DNA of 64,000 bases from Bacillota bacterium. Lineage in GTDB: Bacteria > Bacillota > Bacilli > Paenibacillales > Paenibacillaceae. The DNA lies in NCBI GenBank assembly GCA_023460795.1, contig JAEWPC010000047.1, positions 45,041 to 109,040 on the forward strand, in the 5' to 3' direction. Below the pieces are notes generated by a model, which had not been told where the DNA came from, did no database searches, and saw nothing but the letters and a program-made list of their open reading frames with translations. The translations under genes were made by a program, and so were the position numbers. Positions within the stretch are counted from its first letter, which is position 1. Each line of letters opens with the position of its first letter. Shown piece after piece: positions 37,106 to 46,535 of this stretch.

Positions 37106-37123
37106 AGGTATAGTTTCCTACCT
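37106..37123. promoter_or_regulatory. Inverted repeat AGGTA-N8-TACCT upstream of the MATE gene
   Basis: Perfect 5-base arms about 50 bases before the MATE start, just upstream of a TATACA -10-like element (37094-37099). Spacing and placement suit a MarR/HxlR-type operator. No such regulator is adjacent; the LysR gene ends 17 bases away. Confidence 0.35.
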
Positions 37124-37139
37124 ACCAAAGTTTAGATAC

Positions 37140-38015
37140 TTACGAAAGAAGCGAGAAATATCGGACGACGACTTCCCTGAATTCCCGCGCCGCCGGCGAA
37201 ATATATCGGCCTTTATGCCGTAATAAGGCGATTTCCCGAACCAAATCGTAATCTTCGATCCGGACATAACGGATTTGTTCTCTGGCGTACTTAGCCGTGC
37301 TTGGCATAAAGGCGAGGCCGATCCCCGCTTCCACAAGAGCGCCTAATCTAGCAGGCTCGTCTCCTTCATACAAGTAGTTCGGCGCGAAGCCGGCCGATTC
37401 GCAGACGGAGTCGATCAAGTCTCGCGTGCCATAGCCTCTCTTGACGCCGACGAACCATTCATCCTTCAGCTCTTTCAAGGATACGCTCTCGCGGATCGCC
37501 ATGCGATGACCGGCGGGAACCGCGACTACGATCGGGTCCTTGTACACGATCTCGCATTCGATATCTTCCCCGCGAATCGGAGGCGAGGACAAGCAGAAGT
37601 CGACCTCTCCCCTCTGAAGCAGCGCAACCATCTCTCGCGTCGTCAGCATTTGTACGTGAAAATGAACATCGGGCATCCGGTCGCGAAAGTCGCGGAGAAT
37701 CCGAGGCAGCGTGCTTGCCGTCGTAACCGCCAGTTCAAGAGTCCGTTGCTGCCGGCCGGATAGATCCATCAATTCCTGCCTGCCTTGTTCCAGCTCGAAC
37801 AACGCCCGTTCCGTACGGCGCAGAAATTTACTTCCGAACTCGTTTAACCTCAGCTTTCCCGACGTCCGATCGAACAGACTGATCCCGATGTCCTCCTCCA
37901 GACGTTGGATCGTCTTGCTAAGCGACGATTGCGTGACGTGCAATCGTCGAGCCGCTTCGGTCACGTTCTCCACACGGGCGACTTCGATAAAATATTGCAA
38001 TTGCAGAAGCTCCAT
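37140..38015 (-). CDS. LysR-family transcriptional regulator
   Basis: 291 residues. The N-terminal winged helix-turn-helix is canonical (LQYFIEVARVENVTEAARRLHVTQ, SSLSKTIQRLEEDIGISLFDR). The substrate-binding domain follows from about residue 90, with the usual VDFCLSSPP and GIGLAFMPSTA stretches. It starts 111 bases from a divergent DHA2 exporter, the classic LysR target arrangement, and an inverted repeat lies in the gap. AGGTGGGGG precedes the ATG. The effector is unknown. Confidence 0.93.
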   Translation of the reverse strand: MELLQLQYFIEVARVENVTEAARRLHVTQSSLSKTIQRLEEDIGISLFDRTSGKLRLNEFGSKFLRRTERALFELEQGRQELMDLSGRQQRTLELAVTTASTLPRILRDFRDRMPDVHFHVQMLTTREMVALLQRGEVDFCLSSPPIRGEDIECEIVYKDPIVVAVPAGHRMAIRESVSLKELKDEWFVGVKRGYGTRDLIDSVCESAGFAPNYLYEGDEPARLGALVEAGIGLAFMPSTAKYAREQIRYVRIEDYDLVREIALLRHKGRYISPAAREFREVVVRYFSLLS

Positions 38016-38068
38016 CCAACCCCCACCTATTCCCTCTAGTCAATGAGATCATAGCATGAAATGCGTTG

Positions 38069-38095
38069 GCGTAAATACCCCTTTATCCTTTACGC
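38069..38095. promoter_or_regulatory. Candidate LysR box GCGTAAA-N13-TTTACGC
   Basis: Perfect 7-base inverted repeat centred in the gap between the divergent lysR-type gene and the exporter. It contains the T-N11-A core expected for LysR proteins, and its placement allows control of both promoters. Confidence 0.6.
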
Positions 38096-38126
38096 TAGGG
38101 TTACAAATCCGTAGGGGGTATTAGGT

Positions 38127-39524
38127 ATGAACGCATACAACTGGCGGTTAGTGATTGCCGTGGGGTTGGGGATTCTGCTCAATCCATTGAACTCTTCAAT
38201 GGTCGCCGTTGCGCTTCCAAGGCTGCAAGAGGATTTCCGCCTCGACTATACCGCGGTTTCTTGGATCATCTTCTCTTTCTATATAGCAAGCGCGATCGCC
38301 CAACCCGTCATGGGCAAGGCAAGCGATTTGTTCGGCCGCAGAAGGATTTTTATCGCCGGGCTTATCGTGTCTTTCGTTGCCTCGCTCTTAGCTCCGCTGT
38401 CACTTAACTTTGGGTGGCTTATCGTATTCCGTATCATTCAAGCGATCGGAACGAGCATGATGGTCGCCGTCGGCATGGCGCTCGTACGCATTCATATCAC
38501 GCACCGACAAGCGTCGGCTTTATCCGTTATATCCGTATTCCTGTCCGGCGCTGCGGCGATCGGACCTTTCGTAGGCGGGGCGTTAATTCAAGGGTGGGAT
38601 TGGCACGCCATATTCATCGTCAATATTCCGTTCGCTGCCGCGAGCCTCGTCCTGGCATGGAGAACGATACCTAAGGATAGCTTCCCTTCATCGGACGGAG
38701 ATCGATTATCTATGCGGGAATGGTTGGCGAAGATCGATGCTGCGGGGATCGTGCTTTTCGCGACGGGGTTGATCTTCCTGCTCATAAGCTTGCTTAACTC
38801 CGGATCCTCCGGCAGCAACTTGATCAGGAACGTTGTCTTCGCGCTGATCGGCATACTTTTGCTCGTCGTATTCGTCCGGCAGGAGCTACGATCGACATCC
38901 CCCTTCCTTCCCTTGCGCGCTTTCGCCAAGTATCCTGCGATGACTCGGGTCAACGCCGAATATATGCTCATAAACCTGCTGTTCTACTCGATCTTGTTCG
39001 GCTTTCCCTCTTACTTGCAATCCGTTCGCCAAGTCAGCGAGTATGATACGGGACTGTTGATGTTGAGCTTAGGCTTATGCTCGCTAGTCGCGTCTCCGAT
39101 TGCCGGGCGATGGATCGATAAATCCGGTACTAGGCCGGCTTTGCTGCTCTCTGCTCTTCTTATGACCCTCGGCTCCGCGTGGATTGTGACGTTAAATGAA
39201 TCCTCGCCGATCATCGGCGTCTGCATCGCGCTGGCGGCATTCGGAATCAGCAACGGGCTGGTTAACGTCGGCATGCAAGCCGCTCTGTTCCGAAGCTCGC
39301 CGAAGGAGATGATCGGAGTTGCCTCGGGATTGTTCAGCACATCCAGATACCTAGGTACCATTCTCTCCTCCTTGCTTATCAGTAACGTCATGGGCGGTAC
39401 GTTCAGTTTCGAAGGCTTTCGCGCGCTTGGGATCATTCTTGCGGTTATCGCTTTGTCTTTAGTCTTCTTGAACGGACGTCGCCGGCGGCTCACAAGTACT
39501 TTTGCTTATAATGAGCAAGCGTAA
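38127..39524 (+). CDS. DHA2-type MFS exporter
   Basis: 465 residues with about 14 hydrophobic segments. TM1 reads GILLNPLNSSMVAVALPRL, where the usual acidic residue of DHA2 exporters is replaced by Asn/Ser, so coupling may differ. MGKASDLFGRRRIF is the TM2-3 loop motif, and IGPFVGGALIQGWDWHAIF corresponds to motif C. AGGGGG precedes the ATG by about ten bases. It is divergent from a LysR regulator. Its last 35 bases overlap the 3' end of the cyclase gene on the other strand. Substrate unknown. Confidence 0.9.
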   Translation: MNAYNWRLVIAVGLGILLNPLNSSMVAVALPRLQEDFRLDYTAVSWIIFSFYIASAIAQPVMGKASDLFGRRRIFIAGLIVSFVASLLAPLSLNFGWLIVFRIIQAIGTSMMVAVGMALVRIHITHRQASALSVISVFLSGAAAIGPFVGGALIQGWDWHAIFIVNIPFAAASLVLAWRTIPKDSFPSSDGDRLSMREWLAKIDAAGIVLFATGLIFLLISLLNSGSSGSNLIRNVVFALIGILLLVVFVRQELRSTSPFLPLRAFAKYPAMTRVNAEYMLINLLFYSILFGFPSYLQSVRQVSEYDTGLLMLSLGLCSLVASPIAGRWIDKSGTRPALLLSALLMTLGSAWIVTLNESSPIIGVCIALAAFGISNGLVNVGMQAALFRSSPKEMIGVASGLFSTSRYLGTILSSLLISNVMGGTFSFEGFRALGIILAVIALSLVFLNGRRRRLTSTFAYNEQA

Positions 39525-41397
39525 GCAGCGGCCAAATATAACGGTAGCTGTGATAGTGGGAATAGAATATGCCCGGTAGTCCGGCACCGGTCGGATACGA
39601 AGAAACCCATCCGTTGTCTTGCGAAAGGTGAAGGAGACGATCGATTCCCGTATCCATGCCGATAGTCGGCTTGTCATGGACGGCGATAAGAGCATCGAGC
39701 GCCCATGCCGTTTGCGAGGGGGTGCTTGCATGTAGAGGAACGTAGCGCATCGTTACATCGCTTTCGCAGGATTCCCCCCATCCCCCGTCGTCGTTCTGGA
39801 TATCGGTCAGCCATTTCACCCCTTTGGTCACGGCCGGATGATCGGAGCCGATACCGGCATCGCTTAAGCCGGTTAACGCGGCCCATGTGCCATAGATGAA
39901 GCATACGCCCCAGCGCCCGTACCATGAACCGTCTTGCTCTTGGTTGGCGATAAGCCAATCCGCGCCTTTGCGCACGAAAACGTGATGAACGTCAAGCCCC
40001 GCGAATTGCCCCAAGAAGGACAACGTCCTACCCGTCAAATCCGGCGTAGACGGATCGATCGCCGACGACTTCGCCTCGACTAACGGAAGGGACGCAAGCA
40101 TTCGGCGGTCCGTATTTTTCTCGAACGCGGGCCAGCCTCCGTCGTCGTTCTGCATGGACAACAGCCAGCTCAGCCCGCGATTCCAAGCTTCGAGATACGA
40201 CGAGCCAGCGGCGGACAACGACTTGATGGCTCGGAGCGCCGCGGTCGTATCGTCGACGTCCGGATTCAGCGTATTGGAATCCGAGAAGCCCCAGCCTCCG
40301 ACGACCCCGCTCGGATTGTGGATGGCCCAATCTCCGCTCCTTCGATGCTGCTTAGCTAGCAGATAAGCGGCCGCACGGAGAATCGTCGGACTATTCGCGG
40401 CTACTCCCGCTTCTTGCAAGGCGTAGCTGAGCAAAGCCGTGTCCCACACCTCGGATGGAGAATTTTGCACGAAGACCCGGTTTTCGGTTCGACACATCAA
40501 TCCCTTTAATCCGCGTACGGCTTTCTGAATCACGGGGTGCCGTTTGCCGTACCCGATGGCTAGAAGCGCGAAGACCATCAGGAACGTGCTCGTCGCGTAA
40601 CTGTATAACGTGCCGTCGGGTTCGATCCTTTCGAGCATATAAAGCTCCGCTCTCTTGATCGCTGCGTCATGCGGCAGCTCCGATAGATCTTTGATACTGT
40701 TAATGCCATTAACGATCTGAGTCAACACCGATTCGAATGTGCGCGAATCGCCCCCATGCTCGTCATCATCCCAGAACGATAGGCGATCTAGCGAAGAATC
40801 TCCGATCAGTTCGGCTAGATCGGGGCTTCGGTTCGTTCGAACGCTGAATCGCCGATCGGCGATCACCATAGCCGGGATCATATGAGCGCGCGCATAGACC
40901 GAGAATTCGTATAGATTGATCGGAAACGCGGAGGGAAGCAACAGAAATTCCAAGGGGATTCTAATGAAGCGAGGCCATGGAAATTGCCCGGTTGCGGCAA
41001 GCATTACCTTGGTCATTAATCCTTTGATTCGGGCTAGGCCGCCTTTGCGAACGATCAGCGACCTTGCCTTCGCCATCCAAGGATCGGACGCCTGGCTATA
41101 ACCGGAATACAGCATCGCGTAATAGCACTCGACCGTAGCCGACAGATTCCCCTCTTCCTCGTCGGGGTAGGCTCTCCATGAACCATCGGGGTATTGGGCG
41201 GCCAGCAGCCGATCATGCAGCAGGCGGATCAGTCCCTCGTCGGCGTCTTCTAACGTTCTCAGAAGCAAGATCATATACGCTTCCGTTAATACGACGTTCT
41301 CGTAACAAAGCTTCCAAGAGCCGTCTTGCGACTGCATGCGGGCTAACGTCTCCGATAGTCGACCTATCTCCCGATCGATGCGTTCGCGTCGAGTCAA
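39490..41397 (-). CDS. Squalene-hopene cyclase family terpene cyclase (SqhC-like)
   Basis: 635 residues, the family's normal length, with several QW repeats (QSQDGSW, QNDDGGW, QEQDGSW, QNDDGGW). The catalytic acid motif is DVDDTTAAL, near residue 375. The family protonates squalene to hopene; the B. subtilis member instead cyclises tetraprenyl-beta-curcumene to sporulenol. Length and Bacillales context do not decide between them. No hopanoid biosynthesis genes adjoin it. The start is a TTG at 41397 with GGGGAG seven bases upstream. An ATG seven bases earlier is out of frame. Confidence 0.9.
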   Translation of the reverse strand: MTRRERIDREIGRLSETLARMQSQDGSWKLCYENVVLTEAYMILLLRTLEDADEGLIRLLHDRLLAAQYPDGSWRAYPDEEEGNLSATVECYYAMLYSGYSQASDPWMAKARSLIVRKGGLARIKGLMTKVMLAATGQFPWPRFIRIPLEFLLLPSAFPINLYEFSVYARAHMIPAMVIADRRFSVRTNRSPDLAELIGDSSLDRLSFWDDDEHGGDSRTFESVLTQIVNGINSIKDLSELPHDAAIKRAELYMLERIEPDGTLYSYATSTFLMVFALLAIGYGKRHPVIQKAVRGLKGLMCRTENRVFVQNSPSEVWDTALLSYALQEAGVAANSPTILRAAAYLLAKQHRRSGDWAIHNPSGVVGGWGFSDSNTLNPDVDDTTAALRAIKSLSAAGSSYLEAWNRGLSWLLSMQNDDGGWPAFEKNTDRRMLASLPLVEAKSSAIDPSTPDLTGRTLSFLGQFAGLDVHHVFVRKGADWLIANQEQDGSWYGRWGVCFIYGTWAALTGLSDAGIGSDHPAVTKGVKWLTDIQNDDGGWGESCESDVTMRYVPLHASTPSQTAWALDALIAVHDKPTIGMDTGIDRLLHLSQDNGWVSSYPTGAGLPGIFYSHYHSYRYIWPLLTLAHYKQKYL

Positions 41398-41438
41398 GCG
41401 TCATCTCCCCTTCCTTCCACATCCTATTACATAAGAAA

Positions 41439-41470
41439 AGCCTTCATTCGGTGAGTTACCGATGAAGGCT
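41439..41470 (-). terminator. Terminator after the CDF transporter gene
   Basis: Stem AGCCTTCATCGGT / ACCGAATGAAGGCT with one bulged base, followed on the minus strand by TTTTCTTATG. It lies between the transporter stop and the cyclase start and so separates the two genes. Confidence 0.85.
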
Positions 41471-41485
41471 GATGAAAGCGATCGC

Positions 41486-42475
41486 TTATGCGTTAACAGG
41501 CTCCGGTTGCCAATTTCGAACGCCGTTGTCCTCGATAATGCCTATCGTGACGTCCGCGATCGAAGGATCGAGCATCAGGCTGTCCCGTACTTTGAATTTG
41601 ATGTCGTCGGCCTCGGCCAGCGACATTCCAGGCTTAAGCTCGATTAATCCCTCGACATGATAATACCTGCCCTCTTGCAGAATTCGCATCGAGTAGATGT
41701 CCGTGACTTCCGTATGGGAGAAAATAATGTTCGCCACTCGCTCTTCCTCTTCCGGAGGCGCGGCAACCCCGATCAAGCCGACCATATTGTCATAGCCGAC
41801 TCTGAAAGCGACGATGACCATTAACAACCCGATCAGAATCGTGGAGACGCCATCCAAGAAGGAGAAGCTGGTAAACGCCGTAAACACGACCGCGATGAGC
41901 GCGAGCAGCGCGCCGGTCGTAGCGACGAGATCCTCATAGAATACCAAGCGCGTCGGAGGAGCGGCTCGTCCCACATTCGCAAAAGCGGAAGAAATAACCG
42001 AAAGTCCTTTCACTTCGCTTCTCGATTCGTGAACGATCTCTTTCATCGCTTTCCACAATACGAAACCGTCAACGAGAATCGATACGATGAGGATCACGAA
42101 GTTGATCCAGAATCCATGCGCTTCCGCGGGATGCTTGAGCAAATGAATGCCCTCTCTTATCGTCTCGTATGCCATTACCGTTACGACGATAACGGCGACC
42201 ATGCAGAATAGGTTGATTACCCTGCCGAAGCCCGTCGGAAATCGCTTGGTCGCTTTTTTCTCGGCGAGCACGCTGCCCGTGAATACGAACGCTTGGTTAA
42301 TGGCATCGGCGATGGAGTGCATCGTCGATGCGAACATGGCGCCGCTTCCCGTCATGATTGCCGCGAACCCCTTAATAATCGCGATCCCCGTGTTGCCGAT
42401 CGCAGCGGTGGCGCTTGATGTGTTGCCTTTTTTGAGTAAACTCCAGAAACTGCTACTCTCGCTGTCTGATGACAT
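41486..42475 (-). CDS. Cation diffusion facilitator, ZnT9-like
   Basis: 329 residues with six hydrophobic segments and a C-terminal cytosolic domain (about 235-329). TM2 carries HSIAD (HxxxD), a metal-binding pair. At the corresponding TM5 position FYEDLVATTGALLAL has Glu-Asp instead of the second HxxxD, as in the divergent ZnT9-like branch, so it may not carry zinc in the usual way. Long His-rich loops are absent. It should export a divalent metal by proton antiport. It is a single gene with its own terminator; the metal is uncertain. Confidence 0.85.
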   Translation of the reverse strand: MSSDSESSSFWSLLKKGNTSSATAAIGNTGIAIIKGFAAIMTGSGAMFASTMHSIADAINQAFVFTGSVLAEKKATKRFPTGFGRVINLFCMVAVIVVTVMAYETIREGIHLLKHPAEAHGFWINFVILIVSILVDGFVLWKAMKEIVHESRSEVKGLSVISSAFANVGRAAPPTRLVFYEDLVATTGALLALIAVVFTAFTSFSFLDGVSTILIGLLMVIVAFRVGYDNMVGLIGVAAPPEEEERVANIIFSHTEVTDIYSMRILQEGRYYHVEGLIELKPGMSLAEADDIKFKVRDSLMLDPSIADVTIGIIEDNGVRNWQPEPVNA

Positions 42476-42658
42476 CCTTTAATAGTCCCTCCAAATGATG
42501 AAAATACTGTTGCCATGCTACCCATTCGGTCAAGTAATATACGTGATTGCGCTTTGCGGGTTCCAACGTTACCAATAATTTAGGATAGGTTATCGCTCTT
42601 CGATTGTTTACGATGGAATGACGGCAATTCTATCGGATCGGGAAGAGAGGTCCCTTCT

Positions 42659-44254
42659 ATGCGCAAAACCTTATTCTTCGTTTTGGCTTTCGTGATGTTG
42701 CTCCCTATGAAACTATCGCAAGCGGCAGCGGGAGGTCTGCCCTTCGATGATATTCGGAACAACTACGCGACGGCAGCCATTATCAATATGTCCAACAATA
42801 AGATTATTACCGGCACCGGGTTACGCACCTTTGAACCCGACAAGCCGATTACGCGCGCGGAATTCGTGACCATGCTTGATCGGCTGCTCGACATCGAGCC
42901 CGTCTCGAGCGTGGTTCAGACCTTCGCCGACGTACCGAAATCGGCATGGTTTTATCCTTGGGTGCAGCCCGCCATCCAGTTGAATCTCGTTAACGGAGTT
43001 TCGGATGAACGGTTCGAGCCTGCTCGAACGGTCACTCGGGAAGAAGCGGCGGTCTTGCTGAGCCGCGCTTTAAAGCAGCTTTCATTAGCGATAACCGACG
43101 TTCCCGAATCGCTCTATCAAGATCAGAACGACATTCACTCTTGGGCTCTTTCGTCCGTGTTTATGATGCGTGCCTTAGGATTGATGGAAGGCGATGACGG
43201 TAGCTTTCGACCGCGCGATTCGATGACCCGCCAAGAAGCGGCCGTTATCATGAATCGGGTATGGACAAGGCCCGGATGGGCGGATCAGCTTCACTCCTCT
43301 CCGCCTGCGAAGATCCAACTTGGTTGGCAATACGGACAGACGACCGCGCAATTCGAACGGCAGATCGAGACCTCCAACGTGAACACGCTGTCGCCGCGCT
43401 GGTTATTCCTCGGGGACTCGAGTGCTCTCGAGAACGAAATCGATCCAACGCTGATTGCTTGGGCACATCGCAAAGGCAGACAAGTGTGGGCGATGGTCGG
43501 CAACCACTCCGACTCCGCGAATACGCACGCCATGCTGACCGATTCGTCGCAACGTCTTGCGTTTATACAACAACTGTCGGCGCAAGTGAAGCAATATGGC
43601 ATAGACGGCTTGAACATCGACTTCGAGAACATGCTGCCTGAAGACAGAGACGCCTTCACGTCTTTCGTATCGGAGCTTCATACGGCGATGTCAAGCTTGT
43701 CCGCGGTATTGTCCATTAACGTCTCGCCCGATTTCGGGACGGATTGGACTTCAGTTTTCGATTACTTCGCTTTAGGCAACCGCGCGGAATACGTCGTGTT
43801 AATGGGTTATGACGAGCACTGGGGCGGATCTCCAATTCCCGGTTCGGTATCCTCCCTGCCTTGGCTTCGGCAAGGGCTGGAGACGTTGCTCGCGAACGTA
43901 CCCGCGCGTAAAGTCATCCTTGCGCTGCCCCTGTATACGCGCAGATGGATCGTCGATCCTACTGGGCAGGTCCGTTCCATGGATTGGAGTCTTGACCAGC
44001 AGAATGCGGCGGTGAATGCCCATCAGCTTACACCCGTATGGGACGAACGCTTTGGCCAATATTATACCCAATTTCCCGAGTTTTCCGCGCTTAATCGGAT
44101 ATGGATGGAAGAAGGTCGTTCTTTAGCTGGCAAAATGATGCTCGGAGAGTCGTACTCGCTGGCTGGTTACGGTTACTGGTACATGGGCGGCGAGAACGTC
44201 GACGTATGGACAAGTCTGCGCAACGCGATGAAGTTCAGTTCTTATTCGTTCTGA
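42659..44254 (+). CDS. S-layer-homology and GH18 cell-wall hydrolase
   Basis: 531 residues. A signal peptide (1-23, ending SQAAA) precedes three SLH repeats (about 28-215; FDDIRNNYATAAI, FADVPKSAWFYPWV, ITRAEFVTMLDRLL, TREEAAVLLSRAL). A GH18 barrel follows (about 225-531) with the active-site stretch DGLNIDFEN; the last Glu is the acid catalyst. Asn replaces the second Asp, as in YaaH/SleL-like spore peptidoglycan hydrolases. It is expected to be bound to the wall through pyruvylated polymer and to cut glucosaminidic bonds. Its 3' end overlaps the convergent aminopeptidase by 20 bases. Confidence 0.9.
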   Translation: MRKTLFFVLAFVMLLPMKLSQAAAGGLPFDDIRNNYATAAIINMSNNKIITGTGLRTFEPDKPITRAEFVTMLDRLLDIEPVSSVVQTFADVPKSAWFYPWVQPAIQLNLVNGVSDERFEPARTVTREEAAVLLSRALKQLSLAITDVPESLYQDQNDIHSWALSSVFMMRALGLMEGDDGSFRPRDSMTRQEAAVIMNRVWTRPGWADQLHSSPPAKIQLGWQYGQTTAQFERQIETSNVNTLSPRWLFLGDSSALENEIDPTLIAWAHRKGRQVWAMVGNHSDSANTHAMLTDSSQRLAFIQQLSAQVKQYGIDGLNIDFENMLPEDRDAFTSFVSELHTAMSSLSAVLSINVSPDFGTDWTSVFDYFALGNRAEYVVLMGYDEHWGGSPIPGSVSSLPWLRQGLETLLANVPARKVILALPLYTRRWIVDPTGQVRSMDWSLDQQNAAVNAHQLTPVWDERFGQYYTQFPEFSALNRIWMEEGRSLAGKMMLGESYSLAGYGYWYMGGENVDVWTSLRNAMKFSSYSF

Positions 44255-45488
44255 ATGGCACTGCCCAATTCCCCTGTCTAAACAGCGGTTCGGAGCTTCC
44301 GTCTTCGAGGATGCCGTCGATGTCCAGATCACCCTCTCCCATCATGAAGTCGACATGGATGAGCGAGGTATTGCCCCCGCGCTGCTGCAGTTCTTCCGCG
44401 GACAGCTTCGTTCCGCCCTCAAGGTTCGTCGGGTAGCAGCTCCCTAGCGCCAGATGACAAGACGCATTCTCGTCGATCCCCGTGTTATAGAAGATTCGGT
44501 TCATGTTCGAAATCGGCGATCGATGAGGCACGAGCGCGACTTCGCCCAAGTAGCGGCTTCCTTCATCCATCGCGAGAAGATGATCGAGATGCTCTTGGCC
44601 GACTTTCGCGTCATATCGGACAACTTGCCCGTCCTCGAACGTGAACGAGAAACCATCCACGATCGCGCCGTTGACGTTAAGCGGCTTCGTGCTTGTTACC
44701 GTGCCGTTCACGCCCGTTCGCTTCGGCATCGTGAACACTTCTTCCGTCGGCATATTGGCCACGAACCGTATGCCTGATTCGTTATCCTTATCGCCGCCAA
44801 GCCAGATATGACCTGCCGGCAGCTCGACTCGAAGATCGGTTCCCGGGCGACGATAATGCAGCGCGGCGTATCTCTTCTCGTTCAGAAACTTCCGAATGAG
44901 ACGCAGTTGCTCCAGATGCGCCTTCCAGGACGCGACCGGATCTTCTTCATAGATGTGGTTCATGCGGAAGATGGCGTCCCACATCGCGTCGATCCGGTTC
45001 TCCTCGGGAAGATCGGCGTACACCTTCGTGGCCCAAGCATTCGTCGGCGCTTTGATCAAGCACCAGCTGAACTTGCTCGTCCGCACGTAATGCTGATACG
45101 TCTTGCGCGCCATTGCCGCCTCTTTAGAAGCGCGCGACACGAGCTCGGCATCGATGCCATGATAGAGATCGGGGTCGGGCACTTTGATATGAAGCACCGC
45201 GCCGCCTCTCTCCGCGAATCGAGCCAGCATATCCGCATGCCATTCCGGATAATAGTCGATCGACGTATCCTTGCCATGAACGAACCGGCTCCTCGTGATC
45301 GCGTCGTCCTGCCAGTTCACTTGCACGTAGCCTGCCCCGGCCGAATAAGCTTGATCTACGATTAATCTCGTCAGCGATAGGCATTCCAGCGGCGACTCGA
45401 TCATCAAGTCTTGTCCGGGCTGAAGATTAACGCCGACTTTAACGACGAGCTCCGCGTATTTCTCTAAGTTGCGCGTCCAGTCTTGCAT
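44235..45488 (-). CDS. M29-family metallo-aminopeptidase
   Basis: 417 residues, matching AmpS/aminopeptidase T length. The N-terminus KYAELVVKVGVNLQPGQDL and the C-terminal metal-binding region are typical: GTVTSTKPLN, the Glu in LGEVALVP, then FYNTGIDENASCHLALG and SLIHVDFMMG with metal-binding His and Asp residues. It removes N-terminal amino acids in the cytosol using two divalent metals. It is convergent with the GH18 gene. The downstream gene on this strand would be the cyclase region, so it is probably monocistronic. Confidence 0.92.
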   Translation of the reverse strand: MQDWTRNLEKYAELVVKVGVNLQPGQDLMIESPLECLSLTRLIVDQAYSAGAGYVQVNWQDDAITRSRFVHGKDTSIDYYPEWHADMLARFAERGGAVLHIKVPDPDLYHGIDAELVSRASKEAAMARKTYQHYVRTSKFSWCLIKAPTNAWATKVYADLPEENRIDAMWDAIFRMNHIYEEDPVASWKAHLEQLRLIRKFLNEKRYAALHYRRPGTDLRVELPAGHIWLGGDKDNESGIRFVANMPTEEVFTMPKRTGVNGTVTSTKPLNVNGAIVDGFSFTFEDGQVVRYDAKVGQEHLDHLLAMDEGSRYLGEVALVPHRSPISNMNRIFYNTGIDENASCHLALGSCYPTNLEGGTKLSAEELQQRGGNTSLIHVDFMMGEGDLDIDGILEDGSSEPLFRQGNWAVPFRTNKN

Positions 45489-45529
45489 GTTTGGTCTCCT
45501 TATATCGCGGTATTCCCATTATTAGGGCA

Positions 45530-46510
45530 TTACAGTGCGCCGACTACGCGATGAGGAACATAAAGCTCCTCCAGCGACGCGATTTCTTCTTGGGTTAGCG
45601 TAATCGATAGCGAACAGACCGATTCCTCGAGCTGATTGATGCTCGTTGCTCCGATAATCGGAGCCGTTACCTGATGCTTCTGCAGCAGCCAAGCCAGCGA
45701 CACTTGCGCTCGCGGGATTCCTCGCTCGGCCGCGATCGCCGAGATTCGCTCCACGATCAGCCGGTCGACGTCCGCGGTAGCGTCGTATTTCATGCGTTGC
45801 GCTTGGTCGGTCTCGGTACGAGGGGTCTTCGTATTCCATTCTCGGGCCAGCCTCCCGGATGCTAGCGGGCTGTAAGGGATAACCGCGATTTTCTCCTCCC
45901 GGCACAACGGCATCATCTCTCGCTCCTCTTCGCGATAGATAAGATTGAGGTGATTCTGCATCGCCGAGAATCGGGTCCAGCCATGCTTCTCCGCCGCGTG
46001 CAGCGCCTTCTGGAACTGCCAAGCGTACATCGCCGATGCGCCGATGTACCGTGCTTTGCCCGCTTTCACCACGTCATGCAACGCTTCCATCGTTTCTTCG
46101 ATCGGCGTCTCATAGTCCCAACGGTGAATTTGATACAAATCCACATAATCCGTGCCTAATCGTCTTAAACTGTTGTCGATTTCGCTCATAATCGCTTTGC
46201 GGGAAAGACCTGCGCCGTTCGGTCCCGGCCGCATCCGAAAGAACGCTTTCGTCGCAATGACGACCTCGTCGCGGTTCGCATTCTCCTTCAGGAAGCGTCC
46301 GACGATCTCCTCGCTGTTACCGCTGGAATAGACGTTCGCGGTATCGAAGAAGTTGATGCCGAGGTCAAGCGCTCTCTTCAGGATCGGCCGGCTGTTCTCT
46401 TCGTTCAGCACCCACGGATGCGTCCATTTCGCCGCGTCACCGAAGCTCATGCAACCTAAGCAAATCCGAGACACGTCCAATCCGGTATTGCCGAGTTTTA
46501 CGTATTCCAC
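45530..46510 (-). CDS. Aldo/keto reductase
   Basis: 326 residues, (beta/alpha)8 NADPH-dependent reductase. Motifs: LGNTGLDVSRICLGCMSFGD, catalytic Asp-Tyr in FFDTANVYSSGNSEE, Lys in IATKAF, and His in LYQIHRWD. The cofactor loop is PIIGATSINQLEE. The start is GTG at 46510 with GAGGAGATATC before it. The HAD phosphatase upstream on the same strand is only 25 bases away, so they may be co-transcribed. Natural substrate unknown. Confidence 0.92.
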   Translation of the reverse strand: MEYVKLGNTGLDVSRICLGCMSFGDAAKWTHPWVLNEENSRPILKRALDLGINFFDTANVYSSGNSEEIVGRFLKENANRDEVVIATKAFFRMRPGPNGAGLSRKAIMSEIDNSLRRLGTDYVDLYQIHRWDYETPIEETMEALHDVVKAGKARYIGASAMYAWQFQKALHAAEKHGWTRFSAMQNHLNLIYREEEREMMPLCREEKIAVIPYSPLASGRLAREWNTKTPRTETDQAQRMKYDATADVDRLIVERISAIAAERGIPRAQVSLAWLLQKHQVTAPIIGATSINQLEESVCSLSITLTQEEIASLEELYVPHRVVGAL

Positions 46511-46535
46511 GATATCTCCTCGCTTTCCAAGGCTA

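Noticed and set aside
39490..41397. Naming the cyclase strictly as squalene-hopene cyclase (shc)
   Set aside because: The DVDDT motif and QW repeats are shared with sporulenol/tetraprenyl-beta-curcumene cyclase of Bacillales, and no neighbouring hopanoid genes decide between them.
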